This document shows, piece after piece, positions 7,132 to 10,580 of a stretch of DNA of 10,580 bases. The notes below the pieces were generated by a model, which worked only from the letters and a program-made list of their open reading frames with translations, made no database searches and was not told where the DNA came from. The position numbers were made by a program, and so were the translations under genes. The stretch is from assembly GCA_037442565.1 (NCBI GenBank), contig JBBIQA010000155.1, forward strand, positions 1-10,580, in the 5' to 3' direction. How positions within the stretch are numbered: the stretch's first letter is position 1; each line of letters starts with the position of its first letter. The stretch comes from PALSA-911 sp037442565 (GTDB taxonomy: Bacteria; Pseudomonadota; Alphaproteobacteria; Acetobacterales; Acetobacteraceae).

Positions 7132-7566
7132 TCAGGCGGACGGCCAGGGCTTTGGCGCCGGAACGGGGGCGGGACCTTTCGCGACGTCGATGGTCGGGAA
7201 GTCGGCCGGACCGACGACCTCCAGGTATTCCATGTCTGGCGAGTAGTCGAACAGGTAGTGCACGATGCCTGGGCGCTGGTGGACGCAGTCGCCGGCGGCG
7301 ACGAGGGTTTCCTTGTCCTCGTACATGAATTTCGCCCAGCCCTTCAGCATCATCACGATGTGGAAATTCGCTTCATGGTAGTGCCAGCCGGTGCCGATGG
7401 TCGGCGCGCTGTTGGCGGTGACCAGATGGGCGATCACCCGCCCCCCGGTCGCCTCGGCGATGCCGAGATCGCGGTAGAGGAAGAAATCGCGCAGGCCGTC
7501 GCCGGCGAACTTCAGATCCTCCGGTTTCATGTGCGAGAATTTGTTGACGATGGGTTTGTCGAGCAT
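7132..7566 (-). CDS. Small single-domain cupin protein
   Basis: A 144-residue protein with one conserved cupin barrel. Motif 1 is GTGWHYHEANFHIVMMLKG (58-76), with metal-ligand candidates His62, His64 and His69, the last where many cupins have Glu or Gln. Motif 2 is GDCVHQRPGIVH (92-103), with His103 as the remaining ligand. A metal-binding role is likely; the substrate or ligand cannot be told. The C-terminus is a short proline-rich tail (GPAPVPAPKPWPSA). ATG 7566 is preceded by GGAG with a 9-base gap and begins the conserved part, so a longer frame reaching 7773 is not needed. The gene converges on the nuclease-helicase with only 16 bases between stops and no hairpin there. It appears to be monocistronic and unrelated to that gene. 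Confidence 0.85.
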   Translation of the reverse strand: MLDKPIVNKFSHMKPEDLKFAGDGLRDFFLYRDLGIAEATGGRVIAHLVTANSAPTIGTGWHYHEANFHIVMMLKGWAKFMYEDKETLVAAGDCVHQRPGIVHYLFDYSPDMEYLEVVGPADFPTIDVAKGPAPVPAPKPWPSA

Positions 7567-7838
7567 TCCAGGGATCTCCGAGGTTTGGACGGGTCCGATC
7601 AGCAGGGCCGCCCAGCACCGGCTGGCCGCGGCCCGATAGCCACGCACGGCGGCGGCAACGGCAAATGCCCCGTCCTGCTTCCCTGGTTGTCCGTCCCTCG
7701 GAATAGACTTGTGGCTTCCCGCCTTGGATTGGCGGCATGAAGACGTCGTTCGGCGGTCTCCTGCTGAAAACATCTAGCCATTTCCGGCCTGGCGAGACAA
7801 GAAAATTACCCCATTCACCGCACAAATTCTGAGCAATT
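7567..7838. other. Divergent intergenic region, cupin and EEP genes
   Basis: This 272-base gap must carry the promoters for the leftward cupin and rightward EEP genes, but no strong -35/-10 pair was recognised. A weak hairpin CCGCC/GGCGG occurs at 7719-7735. A 31-codon ATG frame starts at 7737 and ends just before the EEP start; it lacks a Shine-Dalgarno sequence and recognisable content, so it is not called as a gene. Confidence 0.3.
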
Positions 7839-8726
7839 ATGATCCATCCTGGCAAAATCCGCCTTCTGATCGCACTCTTTTTGTCGGTTCTGCCGCAAAT
7901 CGCGTCATCTTCCGCCCAGGCGGAGACACTCAAGCTCACGACCTGGAACCTGGAATGGCTGACCGACAAACCGGCCGGAGACCCCGCGCTGCCCCGGGAC
8001 GTGGCGCCCAAGCGGCCCGAGGACATCGCTTTGCTGGCCGGCTACGCAGACCGGTTGGCGGCCGATGTGATTGCGATCCAGGAAGTCGACGGTCCAGGGA
8101 TCGCGGCCAGGATCTTCCCGCCGGACCGCTACGTCATCCACATGACGGGGGACCGCGTCGTGCAGCGCGTCGGGCTGGTGGTTCGCCGCGGCATCGAATT
8201 CGTGGCGAACCCGGACGTCGTCGCCCTGGTGCCGGCGCCAGGGGCGCGCCATCCGCTGCGCAGCGGCGCCGATATCACGCTGCATATGCCGGGCGGCTTC
8301 CTGCGCATCCTGGCGGTGCACCTGAAGACCGGCTGCCGTGAGGAACCACTCAGCCGCTCCAACCGTCCGTCCTGCGAGACATTGCGCCGGCAGGTGCCGG
8401 CCCTGGAGGGGTGGATCGCCCAACGCCGGGAGGAGGGCGTGCCGTTCGTCATCCTGGGGGATTTCAACCGTTGGATGGATGGGCGCGACCAGATGCTGGC
8501 CGCGTTGCGCCGGTCTGCCCCGCTGGCACGGGCCACCGAAGGCCTGTCGAGCCCCTGCTGGGGCGGTGGCGCGTTCATCGATCACATCCTGGCCGGCGGT
8601 GCCGCGGCGGCCTGGATGCAGCCGGCGACGCTGCGGGTTACCCTGTACCGGGAGCGGGGCCGGGAATGGAAAGAACGCCTGTCGGACCATTGCCCGGTTT
8701 CGGTGACGTTCGAAATCCCGGATTGA
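7839..8726 (+). CDS. Exported endonuclease/exonuclease/phosphatase (EEP) family protein
   Basis: This 295-residue protein has a Sec signal peptide (KIRLLIALFLSVLPQIASS, likely cut after AQA near residue 28) and then a full DNase I-like EEP fold. The catalytic and metal-binding motifs are all present: TWNLEW (Asn37), AIQEVDG (Glu82), VHLKTGC (His161), ILGDFNR (Asp208, Asn210), FIDHIL (Asp248) and the final LSDHCPV (Asp283, His284). It should be a Mg2+-dependent phosphodiesterase or phosphatase acting outside the cytoplasm, for example on extracellular DNA, nucleotides or phosphoesters; the substrate cannot be told from motifs. Four cysteines in the mature part (166, 179, 240, 285) could form disulfides. 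The Shine-Dalgarno sequence is weak (GAG a few bases before the ATG). The polyphosphate kinase gene follows after 133 bases and a hairpin. Confidence 0.92.
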   Translation: MIHPGKIRLLIALFLSVLPQIASSSAQAETLKLTTWNLEWLTDKPAGDPALPRDVAPKRPEDIALLAGYADRLAADVIAIQEVDGPGIAARIFPPDRYVIHMTGDRVVQRVGLVVRRGIEFVANPDVVALVPAPGARHPLRSGADITLHMPGGFLRILAVHLKTGCREEPLSRSNRPSCETLRRQVPALEGWIAQRREEGVPFVILGDFNRWMDGRDQMLAALRRSAPLARATEGLSSPCWGGGAFIDHILAGGAAAAWMQPATLRVTLYRERGREWKERLSDHCPVSVTFEIPD

Positions 8727-8767
8727 TGCGTCGTCCGACCGTGGCACCATCCTGTGGATCGGATCGA

Positions 8768-8784
8768 GACGGCTTCCCGCCGTC
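8768..8784 (+). terminator. Short hairpin after the EEP gene
   Basis: GACGGC (8768-8773) and GCCGTC (8779-8784) form a perfect 6-base-pair stem with a TTCCC loop, 41 bases after the EEP stop. There is no T-run after it, so it would be a weak intrinsic terminator at best; it may still separate the EEP and PPK2 transcripts. Confidence 0.4.
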
Positions 8785-8795
8785 CGTCATTGGAG

Positions 8796-8836
8796 CATGA
8801 TCGGGGCGGATGGAATCGCTGCTGAAGAACATGATC
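8796..8836. repeat. Direct repeat of CATGATC upstream of the kinase gene
   Basis: CATGATC occurs at 8796-8802 and again at 8830-8836, 34 bases apart, in the leader of the PPK2 gene. The first copy sits in GGAGCATGATCGG, a word I associate with intergenic repeats in some Alphaproteobacteria. Two 7-base copies may be chance, a decayed intergenic repeat or paired regulatory sites. Confidence 0.2.
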
Positions 8837-8859
8837 CGATGACGTTCTAGGAGACCAGC

Positions 8860-9798
8860 ATGGGCAGATTGGGAAAATCGGTGCATGAACCCCTGTGGAC
8901 CGAGGCGATCTCACCTGGGGGAGCGCACGAATTACTCTCCCGCTACCGGGTCGAGGACGGGCGGAAATTCCGGCTTCGCGATTACGACCCCGGCGACACT
9001 GCGGGCCATCTGGTCCACAAGGAGGACGCCCACACATTGCTGGCGCATGGCGTGCAGCGCTTATCCGATCAGCAGGAAAAGCTCTACGCGCAGGACCAGT
9101 GGGCGATGCTCTGCGTCTTTCAGGCCATGGACGCCGCGGGCAAGGATGGCACCATCAAGCACGTCATGTCCGGCGTGAACCCGCAGGGCGTGCAGATCAC
9201 CTCGTTCAAGGCGCCAGGGTCCGAGGAATTGGGCCATGACTTCATGTGGCGGGCCAACAAGGCGCTGCCCGCGCGCGGCATGATCGGGATCTTCAACCGC
9301 AGCTACTACGAGGAAGTGCTCGTCGTGCGCATCCACCCTGAGCTGTTGCAGGCCCAGCGTCTGCCCAGCGCGGTGCAGACCCGGCATTTCTGGCGCCAGC
9401 GCCTGGAGGCGATCGCCGCGCACGAACGCTATCTGGCGCTGGAGGGCACGGTGATCCTGAAATTCTTCCTGAACCTGTCCAAGGAGGAACAGAAACGCCG
9501 GTTCCTGGACCGGATCGACGGGGTGGAGAAGAACTGGAAGTTCAACTCCGGCGACCTGATCGAGCGCGGCTACTGGGACGAGTACCAGCGCTGCTACGAG
9601 AAGGCGATCCGCGCCACCGCCAGCCCGCAGGCCCCCTGGTACGTGGTCCCTGCGGACAATAAATGGTTCACGCGGCTGATCGTCGTCGCGGCGATGAACG
9701 AGGCGCTGAGCCGGCTCGACCTGAAATTCCCCGAGATCAGCCCCCGGGAGCACCGGTATTTCGCCAAGGCCCGCGCGGAACTGGCGGCCGAGAAGTAA
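8860..9798 (+). CDS. ppk2: PPK2-family polyphosphate kinase
   Basis: A 312-residue enzyme that uses inorganic polyphosphate to phosphorylate nucleotides (or the reverse), in the cytoplasm. Seen: an N-terminal RYRVEDGRKFRLRDYDPGDT (28-47), typical of the branch with a short helical extension; Walker A MDAAGKDG (90-97, Lys95); Walker B region IFNRSYYEEVLVVR (144-157); lid KRRFLDRID (212-220); EKNWKFNSGD (223-232); and APWYVVPADNKWF (258-270). The pattern resembles class III PPK2 enzymes such as that of Meiothermus ruber, which I recall phosphorylate both AMP and ADP; the class assignment is from memory. AGGAGA 5 bases before ATG 8860 is the best ribosome-binding site in the window and supports good translation. 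Length is normal and no key residue is missing. The gene converges on sufE with 33 bases between stops. Confidence 0.95.
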   Translation: MGRLGKSVHEPLWTEAISPGGAHELLSRYRVEDGRKFRLRDYDPGDTAGHLVHKEDAHTLLAHGVQRLSDQQEKLYAQDQWAMLCVFQAMDAAGKDGTIKHVMSGVNPQGVQITSFKAPGSEELGHDFMWRANKALPARGMIGIFNRSYYEEVLVVRIHPELLQAQRLPSAVQTRHFWRQRLEAIAAHERYLALEGTVILKFFLNLSKEEQKRRFLDRIDGVEKNWKFNSGDLIERGYWDEYQRCYEKAIRATASPQAPWYVVPADNKWFTRLIVVAAMNEALSRLDLKFPEISPREHRYFAKARAELAAEK

Positions 9799-9831
9799 AA
9801 AAAATGAGCGGCGGTGTTCGGCGCGTCGGTA

Positions 9832-10275
9832 TCAGGCGGCCTGCAATGCCGCCCGTTCGCGGATCTTGCGCGCCATGGCGGCGATGCCATTGCCGCGATT
9901 GGTCGACAGGGCCTCCAGCAAACCGAGTTCCCTCAGGAATACCGGGTCGGTGGCGATGATCTCCGCCGGGCTGCGGCCGGAATAGACCCGCAGCAGCAGC
10001 GCCACCAGGCCGGAAACGATCGCGGCGTCGGACGCGCCGGCGAAGAACATTCGCCCGTCCCGCAGTTCGGCCTCCATCCACACCCGGCTCTGGCACCCTG
10101 GCACGCGGTGGTCGTCGTTCGCCCATGCCTCGGGAAACGGCGGCAGCTTGCGGCCGAGTTCGATGATGAACTGGTAGCGGTCCATCCAGTCGTCGAACAC
10201 GCCAAGTTCATCGGCGATGGCGGCGATGGCCTCGGCGGCGGTGGGTTCTTCTGGCAGCAGGAAGGGATCGGGCAT
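9832..10275 (-). CDS. sufE: SufE family sulfur-acceptor protein
   Basis: SufE accepts persulfide sulfur from the cysteine desulfurase SufS and passes it on for iron-sulfur cluster assembly in the cytoplasm. The 147-residue product has the family's usual length, the acceptor cysteine in VPGCQSRVW (Cys61), an upstream YQFIIELGRKLPPFP (34-48) and the C-terminal STNRGNGIAAMARKI (124-138) common to SufE proteins. ATG 10275 gives a standard N-terminus (MPDPFLLPEEP); an upstream GTG at 10329 would add 18 residues without family support, but neither start has a good Shine-Dalgarno sequence. No other suf gene is visible here, which is common for stand-alone sufE genes. It follows hslU on the same strand but a strong hairpin lies between, so separate transcription is likely. 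Confidence 0.95.
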   Translation of the reverse strand: MPDPFLLPEEPTAAEAIAAIADELGVFDDWMDRYQFIIELGRKLPPFPEAWANDDHRVPGCQSRVWMEAELRDGRMFFAGASDAAIVSGLVALLLRVYSGRSPAEIIATDPVFLRELGLLEALSTNRGNGIAAMARKIRERAALQAA

Positions 10276-10330
10276 TGGGGGGATGTGCGGTTGGCGAGGT
10301 GTTACGTCAACCCGCGGGTCCCGCCACACG

Positions 10331-10355
10331 CGGCACCCCGCGGACGGCGGTGCCG
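10331..10355. other. Inverted repeat upstream of sufE
   Basis: CGGCACC (10331-10337) and GGTGCCG (10349-10355) form a 7-base-pair stem with an 11-base loop, about 55 bases upstream of the sufE start. It could be a weak hairpin in the hslU-sufE spacer or an operator-like dyad. GC-rich sequence makes such repeats frequent by chance. Confidence 0.25.
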
Positions 10356-10393
10356 ATGCCGGTCAGCAGCAACCGGGCCATGGCGGGCCGCAT

Positions 10394-10438
10394 GATATGC
10401 CCTGCCGGGCGATGGCGCGTCCGCCCGGCAGGGCTATC
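10394..10438 (-). terminator. Strong hairpin, probable hslU terminator
   Basis: GCCCTGCCGGGCG (10399-10411) and CGCCCGGCAGGGC (10422-10434) pair perfectly over 13 bases with a 10-base loop, and GATA/TATC extend the stem past one bulged T. It lies 23 bases beyond the hslU stop in the direction of that gene. There is no T-run, but the stem is by far the strongest in the window, so it likely ends or protects the hslU transcript. Confidence 0.7.
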
Positions 10439-10460
10439 ACGGAAACAGATACCGAAGGCC

Positions 10461-10580
10461 CTACAGGATGAACCGGCTCAGGTCGCCCTTCTTCGCCAGC
10501 GGCGCGACCCGTTCGGCGACGTAAGCGGCATCCACGGTCACTGTCTCCCCGGACCGGTCGGTGGCGGAGAAGCTGATGTC
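10461..10580 (-). CDS. hslU: HslU, ATPase subunit of the HslUV protease (last 39 codons)
   Basis: Only the C-terminal 39 residues are inside the window; the gene continues beyond the right edge. They read as the end of a AAA+ ATPase: FSATDRSGETVTVDAAYV, then ERVAPLAKKGDLSRFIL and a TAG stop. The final DLSRFIL is the near-invariant HslU tail, which inserts into HslV and activates the peptidase. HslUV degrades unfolded and regulatory proteins in the cytoplasm. hslV is normally next to hslU and would be expected outside the window. The strong hairpin follows the stop directly. Confidence 0.93.
   Translation of the reverse strand, partial: DISFSATDRSGETVTVDAAYVAERVAPLAKKGDLSRFIL

Noticed and set aside
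7737..7832. 31-codon frame just upstream of the EEP gene as a leader peptide
   Set aside because: No Shine-Dalgarno sequence, no attenuator-like structure and no biased residue content.
9797..9804. Run of eight A's (T-run on the minus strand) as a sufE terminator
   Set aside because: No stem lies directly before the T-run on the minus strand; the nearest GGCGGC/GCCGCC stem (9835-9853) is about 30 bases away, inside the end of sufE.

Overview
The window is a GC-rich, gene-dense stretch of bacterial chromosome. Codon use is strongly GC-biased. The mix of genes (a fused ArsR-methyltransferase regulator before metH, alphaproteobacterial-type MetH motifs, SufE, HslU, a PPK2 kinase) suggests an alphaproteobacterium, perhaps a relative of Acetobacteraceae. 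That placement is inferred from protein style and gene order only. No rRNA, tRNA, CRISPR, transposase or phage gene was seen.

Layout from left to right. Positions 1-3379 on the minus strand form a methionine unit: an ArsR-type regulator fused to a SAM-dependent methyltransferase, then after 30 bases the cobalamin-dependent methionine synthase metH, which runs off the left edge after the start of its B12-binding domain. Just upstream of the regulator is a near-palindrome (3392-3413) that looks like its operator. It lies between the regulator and a divergent small gene (3420-3773) whose CxCC segment resembles a CobW/COG0523 metallochaperone GTPase but which has no P-loop.

Positions 3922-4971 hold two convergent genes for exported proteins of unknown function, a four-cysteine periplasmic or secreted protein and a small lipoprotein, separated by a GC-rich hairpin. 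Positions 5100-7115 encode a large protein with an N-terminal PD-(D/E)xK nuclease-like motif and a C-terminal DUF2075/Schlafen-group-3-type helicase ATPase. This is the best candidate here for a nucleic-acid-processing or defence function. A small cupin gene converges on it (7132-7566).

Positions 7839-9798 carry an exported endonuclease/exonuclease/phosphatase (EEP) fold enzyme and a PPK2-family polyphosphate kinase resembling class III. The right end holds a SufE sulfur-acceptor gene and the last 39 codons of hslU, both on the minus strand and separated by a strong hairpin. Most genes look like ordinary chromosomal functions. The items most worth a second look are the operator and divergent CxCC gene beside the metH regulator, and the stand-alone nuclease-helicase.
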